6,577 bases of DNA from Sneathiella sp. GTDB taxonomy: Bacteria; Pseudomonadota; Alphaproteobacteria; Sneathiellales; Sneathiellaceae. The stretch spans positions 1-6,577 of the forward strand of contig NVRR01000185.1 in the NCBI GenBank assembly GCA_002732675.1, read 5' to 3'. Position numbers and translations under genes: made by a program. Below, piece after piece: positions 1 through 6,534 of this stretch. Under the pieces are notes generated by a model. That model saw nothing but the letters and a program-made list of their open reading frames with translations. It was not told where the DNA came from and made no database searches. Each line of letters opens with the position of its first letter. Position 1 is the stretch's first letter.

Positions 1-269
1 ACGGGCTTGGACGCTAGTGGACCAATAGCGCCGAGACCAAGAACGGCCGTTCCGTTCGACACCACCCCAACTAGATTACCGCGCGCCGTCAATTCCGCGG
101 CCAGCAACGGATCGTCTGCAATTGCCAGGCAGGGATGGGCGACGCCCGGTGAATAGGCCAGCGCCAGATCGGTTTGTGTATCCATGGGCTTGGTCGGCAT
201 AATAGTGAGCTTCCCGGGTTTCGGATACCGGTGATAATCCATTGCTTTTTCCGAAATGTCTTTAACCAT
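1..269 (-). CDS. maeB: NADP-dependent malic enzyme, N-terminal part (runs off left edge)
   Basis: The product is a cytoplasmic oxidative decarboxylase that converts malate to pyruvate and CO2 while reducing NAD(P)+, feeding pyruvate and reducing power from the TCA cycle. About 89 residues are visible. They carry hallmarks of the bacterial malic enzyme family: an opening [12 protein letters not shown] block (residues 10-21), the [12 protein letters not shown] signature at 36-47, whose tyrosine (Tyr39) is the family's catalytic acid, and [18 protein letters not shown] (63-80) leading into [10 protein letters not shown] prefer the ATG at 269 because an AAGG lies 8 nt upstream; an in-frame ATG at 275 is possible but only 3 nt from that AAGG. 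Many alphaproteobacterial MaeB proteins are about 750 residues with a C-terminal phosphotransacetylase-like domain, which cannot be checked here. NADP rather than NAD preference is inferred from the family, so the symbol is tentative. Confidence 0.9.
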   Translation of the reverse strand, partial: MVKDISEKAMDYHRYPKPGKLTIMPTKPMDTQTDLALAYSPGVAHPCLAIADDPLLAAELTARGNLVGVVSNGTAVLGLGAIGPLASKP

Positions 270-609
270 ATCCATGCCCTTCAATTTTACCCAGAAGTGT
301 TACGGTTTAGCGAATGCCACTGCAATTTGCCATCAAAAAATAGATTATTCAGCGAACAGAAATATACGGGGAATATCAACGGAACTGGACAGTTGCCACA
401 AAAATGGAGAGTTGCCCTCTCGTTTAGCTGGCGTATTCTGTCTTGGCGGCTTTGCATTCCACTGGAAGTAACCTTTTACATTATCAGTTGTTGTTTATTG
501 TTCAGGTTACGGGCCTAACTCCTTATTTGTAATGCAGAAAGGCAGAGAATGACGCGAAGCTGGATCGCTTATCCCGAATGCACTACACTATCATATCTGC
601 CAACAAAAA
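270..609. other. Non-coding divergent spacer between malic enzyme and GST genes
   Basis: This 340-base gap must hold the 5' control regions of the two divergent genes, but I see no convincing sigma-70 pair. Open frames here show no recognisable protein motifs and overlap the malic enzyme gene antisense. Small structures seen are a direct repeat AGTTGCC at 391-397 and 410-416 and a short hairpin GAGAG/CTCTC at 407-421. Either could be a weak operator or chance. No RNA gene or riboswitch is recognised. Confidence 0.5.
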
Positions 610-1644
610 ATGAGAACAATAATGGGCAAATCAACGATGGAACGCTATACCCTTTTTGGATCGAACGGCTCCCCCTATTCCCTAAAAATGCGGGCAATAA
701 TGCGCTATCGGCGGCTGCCATTTAACTGGGTTCTACGGACCAGCCGAAACCGTTCGTTGCTGGCAGACCTGAAACCTGCACTGATACCCGTGCTGCGCCT
801 GCCCGAGGATAATAGTCTGCATCTTGACAGCACCAAGCTTATCTACATGCTTGAAAGTCGCCATCCTAACGATCGTTCAATCCTGCCGGACAATAAGGCC
901 CATGCTTTTCTGGCGCACTTAATTGAGGATATGGCCGACGAATGGTGCACGAAAATGATGTTTCATTATCGCTGGACCTATGACGCCGATATCAACTATG
1001 CAAGCCACTGGATCGCCGATGACGGCTTCCCCGATACCGTCGGGGCCGATCGCGAAGAGATGGCACAAAGTTTTGCCGAAAGACAAATTGGTCGGATGCC
1101 TCTGGTTGGCTGCACGGCGGAAAATTTGCCGGCGATCGAGACAGGCTATCAGCGTATTCTGGCATTGCTGGACTCTCATGTTGGCCAGCATCAGTTCCTA
1201 TTCGGGACCCGGCCCTCAATCGGTGACTTTGGCCTTTATGGCCAGTTGCAGGTTCTGGCGACTGATCCAACCCCGCAGTCCATTGTGCGGGCGATAGCAC
1301 AGCGCACGGAAAGCTGGTTGCGGCAGCTTGACGACGCGTCAGGAATTGAAGGCGAGTGGCTTGATAGCGACCCTTTACCTGAGGCGACGAAAGGACTTAT
1401 TGAGTTCGCGGGTTATGTGTACCTGCCATTCCTTGCCGCGAATGCACAGGCACTGTCAAAGGGCGATGAGACCTTTTCTCTCTCCGTACTGGGGCACCCG
1501 TATTCGCAATCAGTGTTCGCGTATCAGGTGAAATGTCTCACGGATCTCAGAAACCGTTATCAGGCGCTCTCTCAATCTGAAAAATCCGTCGTTCAAGAGG
1601 TTTTGCAAAGCACGGAAGGCGCGAAAATACTCGAGGCATCGTAA
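610..1644 (+). CDS. Glutathione S-transferase family protein
   Basis: This is a GST-fold protein of 344 residues, longer than the usual 200-250 because of an extended C-terminal helical region. The N-terminal thioredoxin-like domain shows YTLFGSNGSPYSLKMR (13-28), with Ser21/Ser24 in the place where GSTs carry the Ser or Cys that activates glutathione. The cis-proline is in PALIPVL (Pro61), and the gamma-glutamyl-binding Asp-Ser in LHLDSTKLIYMLE is Asp74-Ser75. The all-helical domain has the GST N-capping box S-x-x-D at 203-206 within FGTRPSIGDFGLYG. Substrate and pathway cannot be told. No good ribosome site precedes ATG 610; ATG 622 has a weak GAGA 6 nt upstream, and homology-like sequence begins near ATG 637, so the true start may be 622 or 637. 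The gene stands alone, divergent from malic enzyme and convergent with the DUF2161 gene. There is no signal peptide, so a cytoplasmic location is inferred. Confidence 0.85.
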   Translation: MRTIMGKSTMERYTLFGSNGSPYSLKMRAIMRYRRLPFNWVLRTSRNRSLLADLKPALIPVLRLPEDNSLHLDSTKLIYMLESRHPNDRSILPDNKAHAFLAHLIEDMADEWCTKMMFHYRWTYDADINYASHWIADDGFPDTVGADREEMAQSFAERQIGRMPLVGCTAENLPAIETGYQRILALLDSHVGQHQFLFGTRPSIGDFGLYGQLQVLATDPTPQSIVRAIAQRTESWLRQLDDASGIEGEWLDSDPLPEATKGLIEFAGYVYLPFLAANAQALSKGDETFSLSVLGHPYSQSVFAYQVKCLTDLRNRYQALSQSEKSVVQEVLQSTEGAKILEAS

Positions 1645-1693
1645 TAGTACGGCGCGCTAATTGGGTTCATACGTCACGGACATGGCGAGGCTT
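1645..1693. other. Convergent intergenic spacer
   Basis: These 49 bases separate the stops of the GST gene (plus) and the DUF2161 gene (minus). A shared terminator would be expected here, but I see no strong stem followed by a T-run. The T6 at 1702-1707 lies just inside the DUF2161 coding end and has only a poor upstream stem. Confidence 0.4.
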
Positions 1694-2404
1694 TCAGGGC
1701 ATTTTTTCAAGCTCAGACGGCAAGATATCCGTATTGCTTTGCACGCTTTCCCGCCCCTGCGGCGTGAGACAATACACCCCGCGTCTGGTCCGCTCAAACC
1801 AGTCATAGTGATTTTTCTGAAGAATTGATGCGGCGTTATCAACACCCGCCACAGTCCGAATGTCGGCAACGTTCATTTCAATCTCGTTGCTCATGACGAC
1901 AGCGCAGCGAAAGGCATCCTGACGATATGCGGTGATTATCTTCGTTCGATTAATGCCACCCGTATTGGGATCACCGACGCGCGCCAAAAATTCCGTCATC
2001 AGCCGCGTTTGCCGTCTCTTGTTTCGCTTTGGCGCATATGGCCCCGGATCAAGCAACACATCGGTTTTCCGCCCGTTTTTAGGCGCCGTGTTGACAAGTA
2101 TCATTCCCAAGCCCAGCATCCGGCAAAGTTTAATATAATTTCTTTGGCGCGCCCGCCAGTTCTTGCGTTTAAGGGGGGTGCCGGGGGCGGCAACGGCCAG
2201 ATAAACATCGTTTGTCATATTCTGGCGGCTAATGCCCTGAAGAACCAGATCAAGAGAAAATGTAAGCTTCAGTTCGACAATGACGACGGCCTCGTTATCC
2301 TTGACCGCAACGACATCACAACCGTTGACTTCCGCCTTGACTTCGTACCCTCTAGCTTCCAGCAGGTCCTTGATAGGCGCGTATAAATCTGTTTCTTTCG
2401 CCAT
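1694..2404 (-). CDS. DUF2161 family protein with PD-(D/E)XK-like core
   Basis: A protein of about 236 residues recognised as the DUF2161 (COG5482-like) family by ETDLYAPIKDLLEARGYEVKAEV near the start, GDPNTGGINRTKIITAYRQDAFRC in the second half, and the end block YDWFERTRRGVYCLTPQGRE. Its N-terminal half reads like a restriction-endonuclease fold: a helix, then GCDVVAV with Asp30, and 14 residues later VELK with Glu44 and Lys46, the D...ExK pattern. The C-terminal third looks like a winged-helix segment. The family is uncharacterised; nuclease or DNA-binding activity is inference from the motif. I chose the ATG at 2404 rather than 2482: the conserved family block starts right there, and it lies 20 bases past the stop of the upstream SDR remnant, whereas 2482 would overlap that gene by 59 bases. 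It probably formed an operon with the SDR gene. It appears intact. Confidence 0.85.
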   Translation of the reverse strand: MAKETDLYAPIKDLLEARGYEVKAEVNGCDVVAVKDNEAVVIVELKLTFSLDLVLQGISRQNMTNDVYLAVAAPGTPLKRKNWRARQRNYIKLCRMLGLGMILVNTAPKNGRKTDVLLDPGPYAPKRNKRRQTRLMTEFLARVGDPNTGGINRTKIITAYRQDAFRCAVVMSNEIEMNVADIRTVAGVDNAASILQKNHYDWFERTRRGVYCLTPQGRESVQSNTDILPSELEKMP

Positions 2405-2423
2405 GTTCACGGTCTTTATCTCA

Positions 2424-2880
2424 TCACCGGTTATGAAATTTATCTGGATTAAACTGTTCATATTCATTGTCATAGCCACCATGCCAGCGCGACAATGGCA
2501 GACGGTTTTCTGTGATATCCGTTGCAGCCCAAAGAATGCGCTTGCGGTCGATTTCCGGTGAGACCTCGTTGTCCGGACAGAGAATATAAAATTCTTCTCG
2601 TCTTAAGCCGCCCATCATCCAGTCAATAACCTGATCCGGCCGCCATGCGCCCTTTTGCAATGCTTCCATTTCAGTCGATGTCCATCCCGGAATTAAAAGA
2701 TGCGCAGAAACCGGACCATTCGGACCGCTCGGTTGCCCGCGTAAGGTCATCTGAGGGTAAATCGACAATAACAACCCTCATCCCCAACTCAGCAAATTTG
2801 AGGCAGGCGGCCAGGCCAATTCCTTTCGCCCCGCCAGTGACAACAGCAATTCTGTCCGGCGATAAAGCCGCAAATGTCAT
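2424..2880 (-). pseudogene. Short-chain dehydrogenase/reductase remnant (internal deletion plus frameshift)
   Basis: Two halves of one SDR oxidoreductase lie in different frames. The first, 2880 down to about 2725, begins MTFAALSPDRIAVVTGG and carries the Rossmann motif TGGAKGIG (residues 15-22), then GMRVVIVDLPSDDL, the second beta strand. The second, about 2723 to 2424, reads GPVSAHLLIPGW, then FYILCPDNEV, KRILWAATDI and LPLSRWHGGY, which resembles the tail of a family normally 260-280 residues long. The whole stretch is only 457 bases. The middle, including the NNAG strand and the catalytic Ser/Tyr-x-x-x-Lys, is absent, and the join is out of frame, so neither piece can be active. A good ribosome site AAGGA sits 8 nt before the ATG (2889-2893), showing the 5' end was once a real start. 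A single base error cannot explain about 130 missing residues. Confidence 0.82.
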
Positions 2881-2888
2881 TGAAAAAT

Positions 2889-2893
2889 TCCTT
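2889..2893 (-). promoter_or_regulatory. Ribosome binding site of the SDR remnant
   Basis: AAGGA on the minus strand, 8 nt before the ATG at 2880. It is well spaced and supports this as the original translation start of the now broken gene. Confidence 0.6.
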
Positions 2894-3100
2894 CTACAAC
2901 CATGAGAGAAACGGTTCCAGACAGCGCCCGTAAACGCGCGATCCCCAACCGTGCCCGGTTCGTTCTAGTTCCCGGGTTTCATTATGTCTGCACTTGACAT
3001 CATTGCATAGAATTTTGCGGCGCTTGGGGCCAGTATTATGCGGGCTGCATGTTTTAGGAGCCATCGTTCACTTATTGAAACGAAGTTGAACTGAAGTTTT
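2894..3100. other. Non-coding spacer between the SDR remnant and the tracrRNA terminator
   Basis: About 200 bases with no coding sequence I can support. It presumably once held the SDR promoter. Visible items are an inverted repeat AACCG-N4-CGGTT at 2947-2960 that could be a small operator, and a perfect TTGACA at 2994-2999 on the plus strand with no acceptable -10 box 16-18 nt away. It marks the junction between ordinary chromosome and the CRISPR locus. Confidence 0.4.
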
Positions 3101-3215
3101 TAAATAAATAAAGCGATGTACCGACATGGTCAGGACATCGCTTTATCGTATCACATTTTGTGGACTAAATCCTTGTTAACGGAAAGCCCGACTTTTCCAG
3201 AGTGCTTCAAAATGT
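3100..3215 (-). ncRNA. Predicted tracrRNA for the adjacent Cas9
   Basis: Trans-activating CRISPR RNA of about 116 nt, transcribed away from cas9. It would pair with the crRNA repeat, recruit the host RNase and anchor the guide in Cas9. Reading the minus strand 5' to 3': a putative anti-repeat at about 3211-3175 ending GTTAAC, as expected for repeats starting GTT; directly after it AAGGATTTAGTCC (3174-3162), which forms a GGA/UCC nexus hairpin and resembles the AAGGCTAGTCC nexus of the S. pyogenes tracrRNA; a short CACA/TGTG hairpin (3162-3152); then a long terminator hairpin. The 5' end is inferred from a promoter at 3222-3250. The anti-repeat contains a possible internal hairpin GGAAA/UUUCC (3193-3181). 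No repeat exists in the window to test pairing, so the identity rests on position, nexus and overall architecture; the ends are approximate. Confidence 0.78.
3101..3146 (-). terminator. Rho-independent terminator of the tracrRNA
   Basis: A perfect 12-bp inverted repeat, 3108-3119 with 3135-3146 (ATAAAGCGATGT and its complement). The 15-base loop can itself pair as CC/GG plus GAC/GTC around an ATG tip with an A bulge. On the minus strand the stem is followed by TTTATTTA, a U-rich tail. On the plus strand the stem is followed by TCGTATC with no T-run, so the polarity favours minus-strand termination. It also insulates the SDR/DUF2161 unit from tracrRNA transcription. Confidence 0.75.
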
Positions 3216-3218
3216 GTT

Positions 3219-3246
3219 TTGACTATATAGAAATGGCAAGCATAAT
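3219..3246 (+). promoter_or_regulatory. Predicted cas9 promoter
   Basis: TTGACT (3219-3224, 5/6 to consensus), a 16-base spacer, and CATAAT (3241-3246, 5/6) give a start near 3253 and a leader of about 33 nt. A perfect TATAAT at 3261-3266 is an alternative -10 without a good -35; it would leave a leader of roughly 13 nt that just includes the ribosome site. Both boxes of the first promoter overlap the tracrRNA promoter on the other strand. Confidence 0.55.
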
Positions 3247-3250
3247 GCAA
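3222..3250 (-). promoter_or_regulatory. Predicted tracrRNA promoter
   Basis: On the minus strand, TTGCAT (3250-3245) serves as -35 box, followed by exactly 17 bases and TATAGT (3227-3222) as -10 box, one base off the sigma-70 consensus. Transcription would start near 3215, just before the anti-repeat. The -35 box is only 3/6, but spacing, position and a following RNA with its own terminator support it. Confidence 0.55.
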
Positions 3251-3274
3251 TCATAACGTCTATAATAAGCTTCC

Positions 3275-3280
3275 GGGAGA
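3275..3280 (+). promoter_or_regulatory. Ribosome binding site of cas9
   Basis: GGGAGA ends 5 bases before the ATG at 3286, an ideal Shine-Dalgarno spacing that fixes the cas9 start. The encoded protein reaches the RuvC-I strand within a few residues, as expected for a true N-terminus. Confidence 0.75.
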
Positions 3281-3285
3281 ATATA

Positions 3286-6200
3286 ATGTCGTTTAATACG
3301 CCTTGGCGACTGGGGATAGATTTGGGGACAAACTCACTTGGATGGGCCGCCCTGGAACTGAACAATGATTGCACAGGGGTTTTGACGCTAATTGATAGTG
3401 GTGTTCGTATTTTCTCCGATGGCCGCAATCCAAAGGACAAACAATCCAACGCGGCAAAAAGACGTGAGCCGCGCAGCGCCAGAAAAAATCGCGACAGGTC
3501 AAAACGGCGCTCCGCACGGCTTATGCGTGAACTGACCGAATTTAGCTTGATGCCGTCGGACGCGAATGAACGCAAGAAGCTTGAAGGCGGGAAAGGCATT
3601 CCGCAGCAGGAAACCGACCCGTGGATCTTGCGCTATCGGGCGCTCAATGAAGAAATCAGCCCCCATCAATTGGGGCGGGCCATATTCCACCTGCATCAGC
3701 GCCGGGGCTTTAAATCCAACCGCAAAACGGATCGGGCCGATAACGAAAGCGGAAAAGTCCATGATGCCACCAAACGCACCAAGGATGATCTGGAAAAAAC
3801 CGAGGCAAAAACACTTGGCGCCCTCTTTGGCAAGCCCCGATACGAGGTGGCCTTGCATAATATGAACGCCGCGAAAGGGGAGCGCAAACCTCAGCCCCTC
3901 GCCCGGGTTCGAACATCCGGCACCGGGGCAAAGCAGCAATATGATTACTACCCCACCCGGGCAATGATCCTGAACGAGTTTACGGAAATCTGGGACGCGC
4001 AAAAACAATACCACCCTGAACTGCTGTCGGACACCGCCCATAAGCACCTGTACGATACCATTGAACGGCAACATCCTCTGAAACCTCCAAAGGTTGGAAA
4101 ATGTACCCTCGTACCGGAAGAACCTCGCGCAGCCAAAGCATTGCCGTCCTCCCAACGCGCTCGAATTTTTCAGGAAGTTAACGCGTTGCGGCTGATGCAA
4201 GCGGGTGAGGCCCAGCGCCCGCTTTCCAAGGAGCAACGCGATGTCATTGCGAACCGTCTCTTGTCTCCGACGAGCAAAACGGCAAAAGTGACCTTTAAAC
4301 AACTCAAAAAACTTCTGAAACTACCGGATTCCGACCGCTTCACCCTGGAATCCGAAAAACGTAAAGACCTGCAAGGGGAGGAAACCACCGCAAAACTGAT
4401 GCAGGAAAATCGTTGGGGGCCTGCCTGGCTAGAGCTTGATTTAGCCTCCCGAGATGAAATTGTCGGCAAACTTGTCGATGAAGAGGATGAAGAAAAATTG
4501 ATAGGCTGGCTCTGCGAGACCCACAAACTGGACAAGGATCAAGCATACCGGATCGCCGATTGCCCTCTTCCCGACGGGTATGGACATTTGAGTCAGAAGG
4601 CCCTCACAAGAATTCTGCCGCCGCTGGAAGCAGATGTTACTGTCTATTCCGACGCGGTGACGCAAGCAGGCTTCGACAGCCACAGTCACTTCGGCACCGG
4701 TGAAGTCTTTGACAAGGCGCTCCCCTATTACGGCTATATCCTTGAAAGATCCGTTGCTTTTGGCACGGGGGAACTGCATCATTCGGATGAAAAGCGCTAT
4801 GGCAAGGTTGCCAATCCCACGGTACATGTGGCGCTCAATCAGATCAGATCTGTGATTAACGACTTGATGGCCCGCTATGGACCGCCTGAGCAGATCGTTG
4901 TCGAGCTTGCCCGCGACCTTCCCTTGTCCGCCAAGGGAAAGAATGATCTGGAAAAGCAGCAAAAAGCCAATCAGGCGGCCAACGAAAATCGTAGAAAAAT
5001 TCTTGAAGAGATGGGCGTTCACAACACCTATGAAAACCGCCTGCGCCTGCGCCTGTTTGAAGATCTGGAAGCCCTGGGCAAACGCTGTCCCTTTTCGGGC
5101 GAGCAAATCAATTTGACTGATCTATTTTCCGACAAGATAGAGATCGAGCATATCCTGCCCTTTTCACTCACTCTTGATGACAGCTATTCAAACAAGACGC
5201 TTGCCACGCGCAAGGCCAACCGGGACAAGAAAAACCAAACCCCGTTTGAAGCCTTTAGCCATTCCCCCGACGAATATGACTGGCAAGAAATTTCAAACCG
5301 CGCCGCAGAGTTGCCCAGAAACAAACAATGGCGTTTCGGCCCCGATGCGATGGACCGTTTTACCGAAGAAAATGGCTTCCTGGCCCGGCAATTAACCGAC
5401 ACCCAGTATATATCCCGGCTGGCGAAGACCTATCTGGAAGCCATTTATGGTGGGCAGGGATATAAAGGAGCCAAAAACCATGTCCATGTTATTCCGGGGC
5501 GCCTGACAGCCGATTTACGTCACATCTGGGGCCTGAACTCCGTTCTGCGCGGGCATAACGAGCCTGAATCCGAAGCGCAGAAAAAGAACCGTGAGGACCA
5601 TCGCCACCATGCCCTCGACGCCATTGTCGTGGCTTGTACAGATATGTCAATGCTGCAAATGGCCGCGCGCAGGGCCAAAGAAAATGAAAACATATATAGC
5701 CGCAAATTAATGACCGGCCTTGAGGAACCATGGCCTGGGTTCCGCAACGATGTCGAGACTTCCATCCGAAAAATCATTGTCAGCCACAAACCTGATCACG
5801 GGTTTCAGGGGGCAATGCATAATGACACGGCCTTTGGCATTCCAAAAGGCGATGAGGGCAAACCCGACAAAAAAGGAGTGCGTACAGTTGTAACACGCAA
5901 ACCCCTTGACAGTGACAGTTTCAAGTCGCCAAAGGATCTGACAAAAATACGCGACGACATCATTAGGAATCATTTAGAGGAAGAGACATTTGGCCTCTCG
6001 GGTGCAGACTTCAAACTGGCATTAGTACAGGCGGGAAAGGCCATGACACCACCTGTCTACAAGGTTCGTATCGAAGACAATCTGCGCGTTATCCCTTTCA
6101 AGGATAAATCAGGAAAGGAATATAAAGCCTACCAAGGGGACAGCAACTATTGCTATGACATCTGGCGGACAGACAAAGGCAAATGGACGGGAGAGGTGAT

Positions 6201-6534
6201 TTCAACCTATCAGGCCTATCAACTGGCCCGAAAGGACAAGGACTGGTGGCAACGGCTTGAGGGGCAGGATGGCCAGCAGTTGCGCATGCGCCTGCGCAAG
6301 AAGGACTATCTTCAAATTGAGCATCAGGGCACCGCCAAAATTGTACAGATTTACAAATTCTCTGAGGGTAAAATAAATATGAGTGAACATCATGAAGCCA
6401 ATGCGTCGGCCCGTGTTAAAGACAAGGACCTTCCGGCTATTCAGATGGCTCCAAGCTCTCTGCAAAATGCGAAGGCAAAATATGTGACAGTCAGCCCTTC
6501 CGGCGTTCCCAAGGTTCATCAGTATATGACGTAA
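3286..6534 (+). CDS. cas9: CRISPR-associated endonuclease Cas9, type II-C like
   Basis: RNA-guided DNA endonuclease that uses crRNA and tracrRNA to cut both strands of invading DNA. At 1082 residues it is in the compact type II-C range, the size of the Neisseria meningitidis enzyme. Domains in order: RuvC-I LGIDLGTNSLGWA with Asp12; arginine-rich bridge helix about 58-83; REC lobe beginning LGRAIFHLHQRRGFKSNRK (129-147) and including VGKCTLVPEEPRAAKA (270-285); LPYYG at 479-483; RuvC-II QIVVELARD with Glu540; HNH IEIEHILPFS with His622 and Asn636 in DDSYSNK; RuvC-III HHALDAIVVAC with His775 and Asp778; then the wedge/PAM-interacting C-terminus with SHKPDHGFQGAMH (833-845) and DIWRTDKGKWTGEV (958-971). 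All nuclease residues are present, so it should be active. The usual Asp before the HNH histidine is Glu621. It is the first gene of its locus and diverges from the tracrRNA. The target-adjacent motif cannot be read from the sequence. Confidence 0.97.
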   Translation: MSFNTPWRLGIDLGTNSLGWAALELNNDCTGVLTLIDSGVRIFSDGRNPKDKQSNAAKRREPRSARKNRDRSKRRSARLMRELTEFSLMPSDANERKKLEGGKGIPQQETDPWILRYRALNEEISPHQLGRAIFHLHQRRGFKSNRKTDRADNESGKVHDATKRTKDDLEKTEAKTLGALFGKPRYEVALHNMNAAKGERKPQPLARVRTSGTGAKQQYDYYPTRAMILNEFTEIWDAQKQYHPELLSDTAHKHLYDTIERQHPLKPPKVGKCTLVPEEPRAAKALPSSQRARIFQEVNALRLMQAGEAQRPLSKEQRDVIANRLLSPTSKTAKVTFKQLKKLLKLPDSDRFTLESEKRKDLQGEETTAKLMQENRWGPAWLELDLASRDEIVGKLVDEEDEEKLIGWLCETHKLDKDQAYRIADCPLPDGYGHLSQKALTRILPPLEADVTVYSDAVTQAGFDSHSHFGTGEVFDKALPYYGYILERSVAFGTGELHHSDEKRYGKVANPTVHVALNQIRSVINDLMARYGPPEQIVVELARDLPLSAKGKNDLEKQQKANQAANENRRKILEEMGVHNTYENRLRLRLFEDLEALGKRCPFSGEQINLTDLFSDKIEIEHILPFSLTLDDSYSNKTLATRKANRDKKNQTPFEAFSHSPDEYDWQEISNRAAELPRNKQWRFGPDAMDRFTEENGFLARQLTDTQYISRLAKTYLEAIYGGQGYKGAKNHVHVIPGRLTADLRHIWGLNSVLRGHNEPESEAQKKNREDHRHHALDAIVVACTDMSMLQMAARRAKENENIYSRKLMTGLEEPWPGFRNDVETSIRKIIVSHKPDHGFQGAMHNDTAFGIPKGDEGKPDKKGVRTVVTRKPLDSDSFKSPKDLTKIRDDIIRNHLEEETFGLSGADFKLALVQAGKAMTPPVYKVRIEDNLRVIPFKDKSGKEYKAYQGDSNYCYDIWRTDKGKWTGEVISTYQAYQLARKDKDWWQRLEGQDGQQLRMRLRKKDYLQIEHQGTAKIVQIYKFSEGKINMSEHHEANASARVKDKDLPAIQMAPSSLQNAKAKYVTVSPSGVPKVHQYMT

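Noticed and set aside
174..518. Open frame of 114 codons on the plus strand in the spacer
   Set aside because: It starts inside the malic enzyme gene antisense, has no ribosome site, low-complexity composition and no recognisable motif; an overlapping frame at 256-471 is equally unsupported.
2404..2482. Longer DUF2161 start at 2482
   Set aside because: The extra 26 residues overlap the SDR C-terminus coding region and lie before the conserved family start.
2424..2774. 116-codon frame as an independent small gene
   Set aside because: From about residue 20 it is the C-terminus of an SDR enzyme; its ATG lies in the out-of-frame N-terminal coding part and has no ribosome site. It is part of the pseudogene.
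2881..2904. Eight-codon upstream frame on the minus strand (ATG at 2902) whose TGA overlaps the SDR start as ATGA
   Set aside because: It contains the SDR ribosome site within itself and has none of its own; most likely chance ahead of a dead gene.
2994..2999. Perfect TTGACA on the plus strand
   Set aside because: No -10-like hexamer at 16-18 bases; TAGAAT lies only 8 bases downstream, and there is no gene start before cas9 290 bases away.
3108..3146. Hairpin as a plus-strand terminator or an attachment site
   Set aside because: On the plus strand no T-run follows and no gene ends there. The U-rich tail is only on the minus strand, right at the end of the predicted tracrRNA.
3499..4302. Long minus-strand open frame of 267 codons inside cas9
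   Set aside because: It is antisense to the REC lobe of an unmistakable Cas9, and its composition is what the reverse frame of such a gene gives. The same applies to 4441-5106.
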